A stretch of 64,000 bases of DNA from Megalobrama amblycephala (GCF_018812025.1 NC_063051.1:7081396-7145395); one strand, 5' to 3'; positions 48,241-59,283 are shown, counted from the stretch's first letter. The notes: generated by a model from the letters alone, not told the origin. Made by a program: numbers and translations.

Positions 48241-51200
48241 TATATACACAGAGCCTTAGAGAATGGTTTATGTTGCTTTTGGCAGGGTCATATGCTCTGT
48301 ATCATCTCATTTCCTGTTTAGAAAGCAAGTATGGACTGAGCGTGTCTGTGTGAAAGAGAAAAATGGAGACTGCTTTACAAGACTTGCAAAATGAAATGGA
48401 AGCTACAAAAATGATCAACAAACTCCCCTTAATACCAAGATAACAGATCTCGTATAGCTGTTTCACGTTAAAAGATTATGGACATTTTGATCTCTTTAAA
48501 CACTAATTGTTTAAACTGAAATGTGCAGAAATCTAATAAAATCCACCTAAAATAATCAAACAAATCCCTCTTCCTCTGTCTCTCTCTCACTGCAGGCCCA
48601 GCGTAAAGATTCCTACATGTGTGAGCGATATGGCAAATACAACCTGAGCGACCCGTTCCTGGCCCTGCAGAGAGACAGTGAGGTCCTCCAGAGCTCCAGC
48701 CAGACCAGGGGAGATGGAGGAAGTTCCTCCCACAGACGAGAGGGGGGCTGTGGGGCCACGGCTCACTCAGACCCTTTGGCGGTGCTGAAGCTGGTGGTTG
48801 GACACTGCAGAAGGATGCAGGAGAAGATGCTGAAACAGCTGGCAGCTGCCGAGAACAGACACAGGAGGGTGAGTTTATACTGCATAAAAGCTAAAAGCAA
48901 CTGACATCATTACTGATGTGAACATCATATCATTTAAATTGGATTTACCAGAGTGTAGCAGGTCAAGGAGAGATTGGATTGGTTTATAAGCTAATCTTTG
49001 TCTCATTCTGCCGCCCCTCTGTGGTGGTTTCAGGTCATTGCTGATCTGGAGGAGGAGAAGAGAAAGCATGCTGAGGATACTGCAGAAGGAGATGATGTCA
49101 CATACATTCTGGAGAAGGAGAGAGAGCGCCTCCTGCAGCAGGTACAAAGAACTGATAATATAATTGTGATTTTAATTCCAGGTTCTCCTTGGGAACAGGC
49201 TACAATTTTCCTTTACCCTAATCAAAATGAGTGTTTTCTCTATTAAAATATACATTCAAACATAATTTTTATTAGGATTTGTACACATTTAAATATTCAA
49301 GTTTTTGCATATAACAACAAACTTGTTATAGATCCCACATAAGGCTGCATGATAAATCGCTTTAGCATCGATGTCGCGATGTGCGCATTCGCGATGTGTG
49401 TCAAGTATAGCGATCGTAGTTGATGTGTTATCTGTACAGACCAGGCACCAAGTTCGAAATGCACATGATTCTCGGATTAATTGCAAGGTTTAACCATCAT
49501 AGAGTAAAAGTTTATAATTTGCACATGTTTAGGTCCTGTCAGTTTAAACATTCAAGCGATTTTAACGCATTCAAATGCAAAAGAGCGCTCTATTCAGCTC
49601 TTGCACGTTAGGATCTGTTTTCTGTGCACACGTAGAGCTGCACAGACAGAATACGAACAAATTCTGTTCTTTTTCTCGTCTATTTGTGCTTGAATGGACA
49701 CAAACGCGCAAAATTATGTCAAAATGGCTGGCTCGGCGAGTTTTCTCGTAAACACAGATGCTTATGGATTATGTGAGCGTAAACAGTTGAGAAAGAAAAC
49801 TAATGCACATCATTATGCATTAGCTCTTAAAGGTCCCGTTCTTCGTGATCCCATGTTTCAAACTTTAGTTAGTGTGTAATGTTGTTGTTAGAGTATAAAT
49901 AAAATCTGTAAAATTTTAAAGCTCAAAGTTCAATGCCAAGCGAGATATTTTATTTAACAGAAGTCGCCTACATCGAACGGCCAGTTTGGACTACATCCCT
50001 CTACTTCCTTCTTTCATGACGTCACTAAAACAGTTTTTTGACTAACCTCCGCCCACAGGAATACACAAAAAAGGGGGCGTGGTCTTGTTGCGCTCCCACG
50101 GAGAAGAGCAAGAGTTGCGTTTGTAGAGTGTGTTTGTCGCCATGTCGTCGAAACGCTGTTATTTTCATCCCGCAGTCCAATTACCTTTGTTTGGTCTTCC
50201 CAGGGACACTGTACTTAGAGATCAATGGTTACAATTTATGTTTAACTCGGTTCCCGAAAATTATAATCCACATGTAAAACTATGTGCAGCACATTTTGCT
50301 GAGGACAGCTTCCTCAATCTCAATCAGTTTAATGCCGGATTCGCACAAAGATTATTCTTGAAAGATGGAGCAGAAGCTGCTGTCGAATCACAACACAGGA
50401 ACCGCTGGCACAATCAGAACTCGTTACGTATTTCTGAAGGAGGGACTTCATAGAACAAGGAAGTCATCAGCCCGTTTTTATGACAGTGGAAACAGCGGTA
50501 TACAGATAAGTAAATTATGTGAAAAATACTGTGTTTTTTTACACGCAAAACATGAACACGTTATATTGCACACTATAAACACAATCAAAGCTTAAAAAAA
50601 ACACGAAAAACGGGACCTTTAAAATCACTTTTGTAGCTTTAACAAAGATGAATTATATTTCATTTATACACTGAAGACTATGCAGTGTTATTTTACATTT
50701 CATTATTCAATTTCTGTACATAAATACTGTTAGACTTACCTGAAAAACATAGGCTGAAGCACTGTTTATTTCATTTGTATCTTTGTTATATTGTAATTAT
50801 CTATGCTTGTAATTTATTTTCTATGAAGATTCACTCCCCCTACAAAATCACCCCAATCATTCAAATAATTCTTTTCAAATAGAGCTATTCATCTCGTGAA
50901 ACTGTTTTCATATCGCAGAAAAACAAAATATAAATATTTTTCCAATATCGTGCAGCCCTAATCCCACAGAAAATGTCGCTGATTGAGAGGCCTGATTGTT
51001 AGTCTTTGTCAAAAGGTGTTTTTACACAATATTTAGTAAAACGTACTCTTTAACAGAAAAATAACATATACTGTAACATTTTAAATAAATGCTGTTCTTT
51101 TGAACTTTCTATTCATCAAAGAATCCTGGGAAAAAAACGTATTGCGGTTTCGACAGAAATAATAAGCAGTGCAAGTGTTTTCAACATTGATAATAATAAT

Positions 51201-52596
51201 AATAATAATAAATGTTCCTTCAGCATATTAGAATGATTTCTGAAGGATCATGTGACACTGAAGACTGGAGTAATGATGCTGAAAATTCAGCTTTGATCAC
51301 AGGAATACATTACATTTCAAAATATATTAAAACAAAAGACATTTTAAATTGTAATAATATTTCACATTATTTGTTTTTACTGTATTTTTGATCAAATAAA
51401 TGCAGCCTTGGTGAGCATAAGAGAATTTTTAAAAACATTTCGTCTTATCTTGCAAAATGTTTGTGTGTAAATCTATGACTCTATCAACGTATTTCAAACA
51501 AATGTATTTTTATACATATGTTTAGTTGGAGTTTGAGAAAGCAAAAACGTCCCGAATGGAGAGGGAGAACAAACGACTGCACGATCAGTTAGAAGATCAG
51601 CGGGTCCAGCATAAACAGCTCATGACAGCGCTGAGTCGGGAATGCAAACGCTCCGGCACCCGCGCACACGAGGAGTCCCAGCGTGCCAACGAACTCAGCC
51701 ATCGCCTTGATCGCGAGCGAGCGGCCAATCAGACTCTGAGGGCGGAGCTTGAGGAGGAAAAGAAGAGGGCTATGCAAATGGAGGCGAGGCGAGAGGAGCT
51801 GTTGGCCGAGTTTGACACTGAACGGGAACAGCTCGGGCTGAGAATACGGAAAGAGGAGGCACGCTGTAACGCACTACAGGAAGAACTAGAGAGGTTGAGG
51901 AGAGAGATGAGCAATGCTGAGGAGAAATCAGATAAGACCAAGACAGAAATGAACGGACATCTTACTCCTACGGAGGACGATGGGAGTGTTGAGAAGCAGA
52001 GTATGTTAACCAACGGGAGCTCTCTGACCAGTTCACAAGCTCACAGCCCTACGACAAGCAATCAGTCACCAGACATACCCAGTGTACAAGCTGCGTACCA
52101 GGCTGGCATCAACCAGCGCTTCCACGCAGCCCGTCACAAGTTCCAAGGCATCACTGATCAAGATTCTCAGGCGGTCTCTTCCCCTCCAAACAGTCCGCAT
52201 GACCTTTCACCCTGTGCGGCCCATGTGTCTCCATTAGACAACGTTTCATCTAAACAAGCAGCCCGCAGCACCGTCACGCAGGCCCTGAGTCGCTTCAGCA
52301 CTCAGCAAGGTCCCGGCTCACCAACATCCCCCAACAGTTCTCCTTTCGGCACAGATTACCGCACGTTGGCCCAATCTGGGATGTTGTCTCCCACCATCAG
52401 GTCTCCAACTATTTCCAGAGCCGACAGAGGGAACCCACCTCCGATCCCACCCAAGAAACCAGGCCTCGCTGAAACGCCCCCTTCTCCGGCCACCCTCCGA
52501 GCTGCTCACTTGGCTCAAATGTCGGCCGGTTGCGGACGCAGCAGCAACCCAGAGAGCAGCAAAGAACCAGACCTGGTGCTGTCATCTAGCGGCTAG
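36058..52596 (+). CDS. cttnbp2nl: CTTNBP2 N-terminal-like protein, complete CDS in 5 exons
   Basis: A cytoplasmic, actin- and cortactin-associated coiled-coil protein that also binds STRIPAK/PP2A complexes in the family. Exons: 36058-36072, 39840-39947, 48596-48868, 49034-49141, 51526-52596; GT-AG throughout, all phase 0, 524 residues (human is longer, about 640). Seen: the CortBP2 N-terminal domain (EGELEARDFVIQALKAQR, ERYGKYNLSDPFLALQRD), a coiled coil at ~120-300 rich in Glu/Arg heptads, then a Ser/Pro-rich tail with QAGINQRFHAARHKFQ, SPNSSPFGTDYR and the proline motif GNPPPIPPKKPGL at ~470-482. No ankyrin repeats follow, which excludes CTTNBP2 itself. Exon 2 has no in-frame ATG, so the start is taken from MAPTT in exon 1. 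Paralog a or b is not resolved. Confidence 0.93.
36073..39839 (+). other. cttnbp2nl intron 1 contents
   Basis: It holds a probable MITE fragment near 36,430-36,610 (ggctgcgtctcaaaac), a fragment of the tagttcaccc family at 38,405-38,520, a GC-rich dispersed repeat at 38,780-39,005 (tctacaccggacgcgagc) and a copy of the aaagtttggggtcag family at 39,047-39,415. 37,000-38,400 contains nothing I can name. Confidence 0.55.
39840..39947 (+). CDS. cttnbp2nl: cttnbp2nl coding exon 2
   Basis: Thirty-six codons: EARLNVEALSKRDVLLLFSV onward to IQALK. The acceptor is cttttcag and the donor gttagt. Confidence 0.95.
40190..41032. mobile_element. piggyBac-like MITE (TTAA, CCCTTTGAGCG ends)
   Basis: Left ccctttgagcg and right cgctcgaaaggg are inverted, bordered by TTAA on both sides (40186-40189 and 41033-41036). 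The interior begins with two copies of tacggtcccacatatgggat. No transposase. It has inserted next to an older element that begins aggaacagttcaccc at about 40,058. Confidence 0.85.
41963..42296. mobile_element. TTAA-flanked MITE, ends AGGCACAATATGTAA
   Basis: Inverted ends aggcacaatatgtaa and ttacatattgtgcct with TTAA outside each (41959-41962 and 42297-42300). 334 bp, no ORF. Confidence 0.85.
42301..42485. repeat. Partial, diverged second copy of the preceding MITE
   Basis: It repeats the right half of 41,963-42,296 (atgatttctgcctgagtc, gcgacctctagaggcgaaaa, gtgcctttaatt) in the same orientation with many differences. It may be an older insertion that the newer copy joined. Confidence 0.8.
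42885..43239. mobile_element. MITE with ggtc-cactttatattag ends
   Basis: Left ggtcacactttatattagat and right cctaatataaagtgggaccc are inverted. No clear target duplication. The interior contains gggtaaggttagggacagg. Confidence 0.65.
43183..43500. repeat. ~150-base tandem duplication
   Basis: The unit starting caaatgattcaattaaatgt at 43,183 is repeated from 43,329. It ends with caacttcccttttgagca both times. The second unit has gained a TA microsatellite. Confidence 0.88.
44427..44492. repeat. (TA)n microsatellite
   Basis: A TA tract of about 30 units with a terminal GTA interruption. Confidence 0.96.
44690..44908. repeat. Two (CA)n microsatellites
   Basis: CA tracts at about 44,690-44,744 and 44,844-44,908, separated by 99 bases of unique sequence. 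Confidence 0.96.
46430..46510. repeat. (TA)n microsatellite
   Basis: An uninterrupted TA tract of about 40 units. Confidence 0.97.
46615..46890. repeat. Clustered inverted repeats (aattctgactttataac)
   Basis: The words cagaattgcgtgatataaa, aattctgactttata and their complements alternate, so the patch can fold on itself in several registers. It is a family of self-complementary dispersed repeats. Confidence 0.75.
48204..48246. repeat. (CT)n(CA)n microsatellite
   Basis: CT repeats change to CA repeats and then tatatacaca. Confidence 0.93.
48596..48868 (+). CDS. cttnbp2nl: cttnbp2nl coding exon 3
   Basis: Ninety-one codons, AQRKDSYMCERYGKYNLSDP to ENRHRR, completing the conserved N-terminal domain and entering the coiled coil. 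It includes a Ser/Gly-rich insert (SSQTRGDGGSSSHRREGG) where human has a shorter linker. Confidence 0.95.
49034..49141 (+). CDS. cttnbp2nl: cttnbp2nl coding exon 4
   Basis: Thirty-six codons including AEDTAEGDDVTYILEKERER, a strongly conserved coiled-coil segment. The acceptor is tttcag and the donor gtacaa. Confidence 0.96.
49831..50618. mobile_element. Nested TTAA-flanked element, ends AGGTCCCGTTCTTCGTG
   Basis: Left aggtcccgttcttcgtg and right cacgaaaaacgggacct match as inverted repeats at 16 of 17 positions, with TTAA outside each (49827-49830 and 50619-50622). 788 bp. It carries the THAP-like ORF. Confidence 0.85.
50142..50453 (+). CDS. THAP-like short protein inside a nested transposable element
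   Basis: A 103-codon ORF, MSSKRCYFHP to SEGGTS, ATG in context gtcgccATGt. The pattern LFGLPRD, LRDQWLQF, then LCAAHFAEDSF with C48 and H51 matches the later part of the THAP DNA-binding fold (C-x2-C ... C-x2-H). The first metal pair is atypical: C6 is followed by H9 where Cys is usual. THAP domains serve as site-specific DNA binders in transposases and host factors. Here it is more likely a remnant or a repressor-type fragment of a transposon gene than a host gene; expression is unknown. Upstream frame from 50,130 adds four residues only. Confidence 0.6.
   Translation: MSSKRCYFHPAVQLPLFGLPRDTVLRDQWLQFMFNSVPENYNPHVKLCAAHFAEDSFLNLNQFNAGFAQRLFLKDGAEAAVESQHRNRWHNQNSLRISEGGTS
51526..52596 (+). 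CDS. cttnbp2nl: cttnbp2nl coding exon 5 and stop
   Basis: 356 codons from LEFEKAKTSRMEREN to the end VLSSSG, stop TAG at 52,594-52,596. It holds the rest of the coiled coil and the proline-rich tail. Confidence 0.97.
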   Translation: MEFEKAKTSRMERENKRLHDQLEDQRVQHKQLMTALSRECKRSGTRAHEESQRANELSHRLDRERAANQTLRAELEEEKKRAMQMEARREELLAEFDTEREQLGLRIRKEEARCNALQEELERLRREMSNAEEKSDKTKTEMNGHLTPTEDDGSVEKQSMLTNGSSLTSSQAHSPTTSNQSPDIPSVQAAYQAGINQRFHAARHKFQGITDQDSQAVSSPPNSPHDLSPCAAHVSPLDNVSSKQAARSTVTQALSRFSTQQGPGSPTSPNSSPFGTDYRTLAQSGMLSPTIRSPTISRADRGNPPPIPPKKPGLAETPPSPATLRAAHLAQMSAGCGRSSNPESSKEPDLVLSSSG

Positions 52597-52873
52597 CAAG
52601 CACAAATGATGAACTCGATCACGTCAAACACTGTTGATTTTTTTTTGTAAGGGACGTTTCAGGTTTTTAAAATCATTTTGGAAGATTTGAATGATATATT
52701 TTCGATGTAAATTTGCAATGTTACAATATCTCATTCAAATGCATGTTGATTGTGTGCATGAATACATTATACATTCTGTATTTTCTGTATGTCATCTATG
52801 AGAAAAATCACCTGTTTATCGCTGACAATCACCATAGTTTTATATATTGTTATTCTGACAAATATTTATATAT

Positions 52874-53330
52874 AGACACAACCATTCAAAAAGTTTGGGG
52901 TCAGTAAGATTTTTTTGAAAGAAATTAATATTTTTATTCAGGAAGGATGCATTACATTAATCAAGACATTTATGCTACAAATTTTAATTCATCAAATAGT
53001 CCTGTAAAAAATGTCATGGTTTTCACCAAAATTAATTAAGCTGCAGCTGTTTTCAACATTGATAATAATGAGAAATGTTTCTTGAGAAGCAAATCAGCAT
53101 ATTAGAATGATTTCTGAAGGATCATGTGACACTGAGTAATGATGAAAATATAGCTTTTCCATCACAGCAATAAAATACATTAAAATAGAAAACAGTTATT
53201 TTAAATTGTAATAATATTTCAAAATATTACTGTATTTTTTGAACAAATAAATGCAAACTTGGTGAGCAGAAGAGACTTCCTTCAGAAACATTTTAAAAAG
53301 GTTACCAACCCCAAACTTTTGAACTTCTGA
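52874..53330. mobile_element. TIR repeat of the aaagtttggggtcagta family
   Basis: Starts caaccattcaaaaagtttgg and ends aaccccaaacttttgaa as inverted ends, with the family interior (gaaggatcatgtgacact). Confidence 0.75.
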
Positions 53331-55746
53331 CCATTTTACCCTTCCCTGTCATCTAGTTTATACACTGAACTATATATTTACAGATTGCATGAGCAAACAA
53401 TCCTTTGCTTTCTCACATAGCAGTTTGTTTTTTGTATATCTAAAGACATTGGATATTTAGCCTAAATATTCACATCTCGCTCAGAATCATGTTACAGATG
53501 TTTGTACCACTTTATAATGTTTTGTTCTGTTTATCTTTGAAGTTTGTATTCTTTTTGTGATCTGATATGGATGTTATTTTTATAACCAATATTATCTATA
53601 AATTCTTTGTTAAACTTGTAGACATGGGCTGGAACAAATTTTTGCATATCTGTACCGCCTAAATCCAGCCAGCAGGGGCCACTGGGTGGTAAAGTTACAG
53701 TATCACCCATCCTCAGCCATTCATAGACTATAATTATGTGGAATGGAATACTAGCACACTAGCTTACTGCGCAGTATACACTACATACTGCCTTCTATTT
53801 TGTATAAAATAGTATGCGAAATAAAGTTATTTTGAGATTTAATCAGATTTTGTGTAGAAATGTACTTGTGGCAGTCCTCTCAAATAATGGTGATGTTAAA
53901 AAAAAATCAGATGCTATTCATTTGTCACGTAGACGGGTTGGGTGCATTTGTGTTCAGCAGAACAAAGAAATTCATACAGGTTTGGAACTACATGATAGAA
54001 TTTTCATTTTTGGGTGAACCGTCTCTTTAAATATTCTTTAATTTCATACATATTCATAATTGAAACCTAAAATGACTAAGTAAAAAAAAAAAAAAAACAC
54101 CTTAAATGTGTTTATTTTGCAATAATGACTGGCTGATTGTATGTAATCCTGCCTAAATGGCTATTTACCTAATTAATTAACTGATATTAAATATAAATGT
54201 AAGTATAAATTAATTTATTATTTGGGAAAATAATTTGAGAAGTAAATAATATGGCAAAGTAATATGAGAAACATGAAGCTAGCTCAGTTACGTAAGAAAT
54301 TGACCAATCAGAATCGAGTCTTCCAGAGAGCTATCTAATAATGAACGTTATCATAAAGTGTTACCCCTTAATGTCATAATATAATGAGCTGATCATATAT
54401 AAGTCAGCCAGATTTAGAAGTTGCGATTGTGACATAAATCTGAGTGAAACTGCTTCTCGAACAAGGAAAATGTAGGACGGGACTTGATTTTGTCCATCGT
54501 GAATTGATTTGATGGTTGTGGTTTGCTATTGGTCGACCTTATGTGAGTGACAGGTTGCCCCGCCCTCGCGCCAGTGAACGCATCATCAGAGAAGAAAAGA
54601 GATGTCACTGCAAGAAGAAGGGGGTTATTTTGATTAAAGATTACGAGGGAACATGACTTTTAAAAAAAATAATGATGTGCACGGATGAATCATTTATAAT
54701 AAACAAGAGTTTCATTTTGACTTTAAACACTCGCTACAAGCTTAATGCCACAGAAATTAGTCATTGTCAGTGTATGATTCTCATTTTGAAGTTATAATGA
54801 AAGCACAACTGACCCTTAGATCTCCCAGCATCTGCTGTCTCAAACTTGGGACAAAGCGTGTGAAAAACGTGTGTGCATCACAAGCATCCATGTGAGACTA
54901 ACAGGAGCAGGGATCACAGTTTAACCAGCCAGGAGCCTCTCCCTAAATCCTAAATCCCCTCTTTATGTGTGTGTATATGTGTGCGAGTGTGTGTGGCCCG
55001 GGAAACAGAGAGGCAAACACGCATGAAGTATGTGCCACTCTGCCCCCCGGTCACAATGGTCTTACCAGGTTCCAGTCAAGCGCAAATTCACTGCTTATTC
55101 AGTTTGGAACTGGACTAGACAACTTGAAAAATCTAACTGAAATCTATTAAAAAATGTTTAATCTAAAATAGCTAATATAAATTAAATCCAGTATAAAAAA
55201 TGTCATTATTTACATTATGTACAGAGAGTGAGTAAATAATACATTATTATAATTATAACTATTCCTTCAATGTCTCTTAAAATATCAGTGCTGCTATTTC
55301 TGCTGACTACATTGGTTTATCTGTAGATGTCCTCTGTGTCAGGGGATGGTCACCCCCTCTGGTGGATGCTGCTAATTAACATTCCTGTTTGGGACAGTAG
55401 GTCGAGGTTGCGAGGCCGACAGGGACGCATGCCTGGCCTGGTGAAATCTGTCTCCCACACACTGCTATAATCACCAGCTCCTCTAGATCAGGGGAGGGGA
55501 GGGCACTGACCTCTCAGTACAGAAAGGACAAGTCACTAATTATTGGTGCACATCCTGGGTCCCAAAGGGTTAAGAATTCTGGTCATATACTGTTTAGAGA
55601 CAACAAAATTGTTACAAGTGATGCTCTCCACTGTATGCGCTCCAATAGTGGTTACCTTTGGATCTAGATTTGGTATTTAATCAGTATTTAGTGGTTGTTT
55701 ATCAGGCAAGCATCACTACTATAGCTCACACTTAATGTTAGTAACC

Positions 55747-55752
<6 letters not shown>

Positions 55753-55807
<55 letters not shown>
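55753..55807. repeat. (TA)n microsatellite
   Basis: A TA tract running up to the foldback element that starts with acagtccaaaag. Confidence 0.95.
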
Positions 55808-55808
<1 letters not shown>

Positions 55809-56758
55809 TACACAGTACAGTCCAAAAGTTTGGAACCACTAAGATTTTTAATGTTTTTAAAAGAAGTTTCGTCTGCTCACCAAGGCTACATTTATTTAAT
55901 TAAAAATACAGTAAAAAACAGTAATATTGTGAAATATTATTACAATTTAAAATAACTGTGTACTATTTAAATATATTTGACAAAGTAATTTATTCCTGTG
56001 ATGCAAAGCTGAATTTTCAGCATCGTTACTCCAGTCTTCAGTGTCACATGATCCTTCAGAAATCATTCTAATATGCTGATTTGCTGCTCAATAAACATTT
56101 ATGATTATTTTCAATGTTGAAAACAGTTGTGTACTTTTTTTTCAGGATTCCTTGATGAATAGAAAGTTCAAAAGAACAGCATTTATCTGAAATACAAAGC
56201 TTCTGTAGCATTATACACTACCGTTCAAAAGTTTGGGGTCAGTAAGAATTTTTATTTTTATTTTTTTGAAAAGAAATTAAAGAAATGAATACTTTTATTC
56301 AGCAAGGATGCATTAAATCAATCAAAAGTGGCAGTAAAGACATTTATAATGTTACAAAAGATTAGATTTCAGATAAACACTGTTCTTTTGAACTTTCTAT
56401 TCATCAAATAATTCTGAAAAAAAATATTGTACACAAATATTTTGTACAATTGTACACATTAAATGTTTATTGAGCAGCAAATCAGCATATTAGAATGATT
56501 TCTGAAGGATCATGTGACACTGAAGACTGGAGTAATGATGCTGAAAATTCAGCTTTGCCATCACAGGAATAAATTACTTTGTGAAATATATTCAAATAGA
56601 AAACAGTTATTTTAAATTGTAATAATATTTCACAATATTACTGTTTTTTTACTGTATTTTTAATTAAATAAATGTAGCCTTGGTGAGCAGACGAAACTTA
56701 TTTTAAAAACATTAAAAATCTTAGTGGTTCCAAACTTTTGGACTGTACTGTATATATA
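55808..56758. mobile_element. ~950-bp foldback of the caaaagtttgg family
   Basis: The arms 55,808-56,212 and about 56,343-56,758 are reverse complements, starting acagtccaaaagtttggaac and ending with its complement. The ~130-base loop holds a further left end (accgttcaaaagtttggggt). It lies between TA tracts. Confidence 0.85.
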
Positions 56759-57238
56759 TGAATGTCTGTTTCCAAGTCTTTCCTAATATCAAAACTTCTA
56801 ATATACATAGTGCATAGTTAATATAAGTAAATAAATGGCATTCAACCAAAAAGGATATACTATGAAAACTTATCTCCTAATGTGCATATTTCATCCAATA
56901 ATGATCTTGGCAGGAAGCTAAAGGACAGTCTGAGTTAAAGTGACCAGAAACATTCTTTGTGGAGCCCTTTGTCGTTTACTTTGCATTACTGTGTGTAAAA
57001 CAGTTTCCCCTCCATCTAATACCAGTGGTGTATTTTATGAGCAAGGTGGGGTGATTATAGGCCTATACATTCATTCACAATGTCATTTCCCAAAATATAT
57101 GAGCAATGGCTACTATCTTGGCTGAGAGGGTATTCATTGAGTTATATATAGACTTGCATACGCCAGTTTGGCATGTTGAAACCAAAACAAACACTGGACG
57201 TCTGGCCTGATATTACATTATATAGGCATGTAATAAGG

Positions 57239-57340
<102 letters not shown>

Positions 57341-57699
57341 GTTGTGGTAATATAACTATAGTAATATAAACAAATGACTTTAGCCTACAAAGTTTTCTAC
57401 AATTAAAGGGTATATACGACAATACACTAGTTTACTGTAGTAAAAACTAAAGAATACTACCGTTTTTATTACAGTTTATCAGTTCACTATAGTTAATACT
57501 GCCGTATGCTGTAGCATTCATTAACACAGTGTTGTAAATACGGTAATATATCCAGTATACTACAGTTTACTATAATGAATACTATAGTAGTTTTTTCATG
57601 TGGGGCACGATTGTATTACTAATTTAGACATACGATGATATTATTATGTTTTAATCCAAGATACATCAAAAATATCATGGTAGTGTGCAAAAACGACGG

Positions 57700-58190
57700 T
57701 CTACTTTGTAAGTTGTCAGAGTAACGCCTGACAGTGTTGAAAAGCGCGGCTGTTATCTGTGACAGCATCAGGAAATGTGTGTTGACGCGCGCTCATTCAT
57801 CTCGTCTCCTCGTGCTGATTCCAGCCAATGAGCGCCAGGACACCCCCACCAACCAGAGATATTCCTCAGAATCTGATTCTGCGGGACATATACTGTACCT
57901 CACCCAATGGACCGGTCCAGACGCAATGAATTAGGAACCGTGATAACTATTTTAACATAGATATTTTCAGATTCCTTCTGCTGCTCGAATGAAAGGAACT
58001 TACTTGGATACTTATGAATATTAAATAGGCTGTTTTATATGGATATTTCAGAGTACCTTTATCGATCCTAACGTGGAAAGATACATTATTTGAATTGTGA
58101 GGAATACAGTATCTCAAGACCCACAATGAACCTGTGACATTTTTTTTTTTTTTTTGGATTAAAACATTTCACAAACTGACCGTGTATAAC
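57700..58190 (+). promoter_or_regulatory. wnt2b: Probable wnt2b promoter and 5' UTR
   Basis: CCAAT occurs at 57,825-57,829 and 57,904-57,908 in a GC-richer stretch. Short upstream ORFs precede the main ATG: 57,907 (17 codons), 57,926 (2), 58,039 (10) and 58,126 (3 codons, MNL). Which of them are transcribed depends on the unknown start site. Confidence 0.5.
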
Positions 58191-58360
58191 ATGCGCGAGT
58201 TTGATGGATTTGGTTGCGCGTCAGCGGCGCGCAGGGAAAGACAGCGCGCGCGTAAAGGATTTCTGTCACGCCGTGAACCGAGCGGCACCGCTCACAGGAT
58301 TTACCTGCTCTTCATCTTACTGCTGCTCATGTTTACTCCAACTGTGGACTCGTCTTGGTG
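58191..58360 (+). CDS. wnt2b: wnt2b coding exon 1 (signal peptide)
   Basis: Fifty-six codons plus two bases. The donor gtaggt follows at 58,361. The Arg-rich stretch before the hydrophobic core makes an unusually long n-region, as in other Wnt2b proteins. Confidence 0.9.
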
Positions 58361-59242
58361 GTAGGTGTTTCTAATTGTTTATTTAAAGTGGCACAAGAGC
58401 CACTCATGTGCACTGTTCGACCTAATGTAAAACTAATAGAACTGTTGCTGTCAGTAAAGTAGTATTGGGTTGTTTACTGTAATTTACTACATAGATAAAC
58501 CAGTCCCCTCAAACCAGATCCTAAAAGTACGTTCACATATTTTGTCTCTCTGGGAACAGTCATAGCAAGTATCCTTTAATAAAAAACTAAAAATAGGAAT
58601 TTTTATCCAGTAGGATTTAATTTGATTCTTGTTTGACCCTGTTAGGGATGACTCCAAATTAGGATTGATATTCCTAGATTAGAGAGGAAGTAAAAATAAA
58701 ATGATATGAAATTCATATGACTGTAATTTTTATCTAGAAAAGCAAAGTTTATCAAGATAAAATAATTGAAAAAAGCTTTTATTTAAATTTGTATTTAGCT
58801 CATCACATGTAAAAAAAAAAAATCAAATCACTTTTGTATATCAGGGTGGGGAACACCTCATTTCCCAGAAAACATTAACTGGGTTAAATTTTGCAATTCA
58901 ATAAATTCCTCTTCCTTCAATTCTAATTCAGATTACACAGTTAAGTTGTTTACATTTGTCTCTAGATATGACTCACTTCCCCTTTCAATACAATGTAATT
59001 TTGTTCATCTGTTTTATGATCCACCTGGCGGAAAATCACAAGTTTGATCACCTAGAAAAGTACAAGAAATACATTTGCATTTGAGATTAAAACAGAAGAG
59101 AAATATTGGATATATAGTTACAAAATATGAAACCATGTCAAAATAATAATTATAATAATAAAAACATTAGTTACTAATAAAATGTTTTCATACATTTATA
59201 TTCAGTCGAAATAAATTAATTTAATTACAGTCTAAATTAGTA

Positions 59243-59283
<41 letters not shown>

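Larger units (their letters stand above)
39948..48595 (+). other. cttnbp2nl intron 2 contents
   Basis: An 8.6-kb intron with TTAA-flanked elements (40.2-42.5 kb), a local duplication (43.2-43.5 kb), several TA/CA microsatellites, an inverted-repeat patch at 46.6-46.9 kb and a cctagcaac-type low-complexity patch at 47,270-47,350. The stretches 43,500-44,420, 44,910-46,430 and 46,900-48,200 otherwise show nothing recognisable. Confidence 0.6.
49340..50960. mobile_element. hAT element with 8-bp target duplication ATCCCACA
   Basis: Starts taaggctgcatgataaatcg and ends aatatcgtgcagcccta, inverted ends. ATCCCACA flanks both (49332-49339 and 50961-50968). A second element is inserted at 49,831-50,618. 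No hAT transposase frame is visible. Confidence 0.92.
49142..51525 (+). other. cttnbp2nl intron 4 contents
   Basis: It is mostly occupied by a hAT element (49,340-50,960), itself holding a TTAA-flanked element with a THAP-like ORF, then by a partial copy of the aaagtttggggtcag family (51,079-51,437). Confidence 0.8.
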
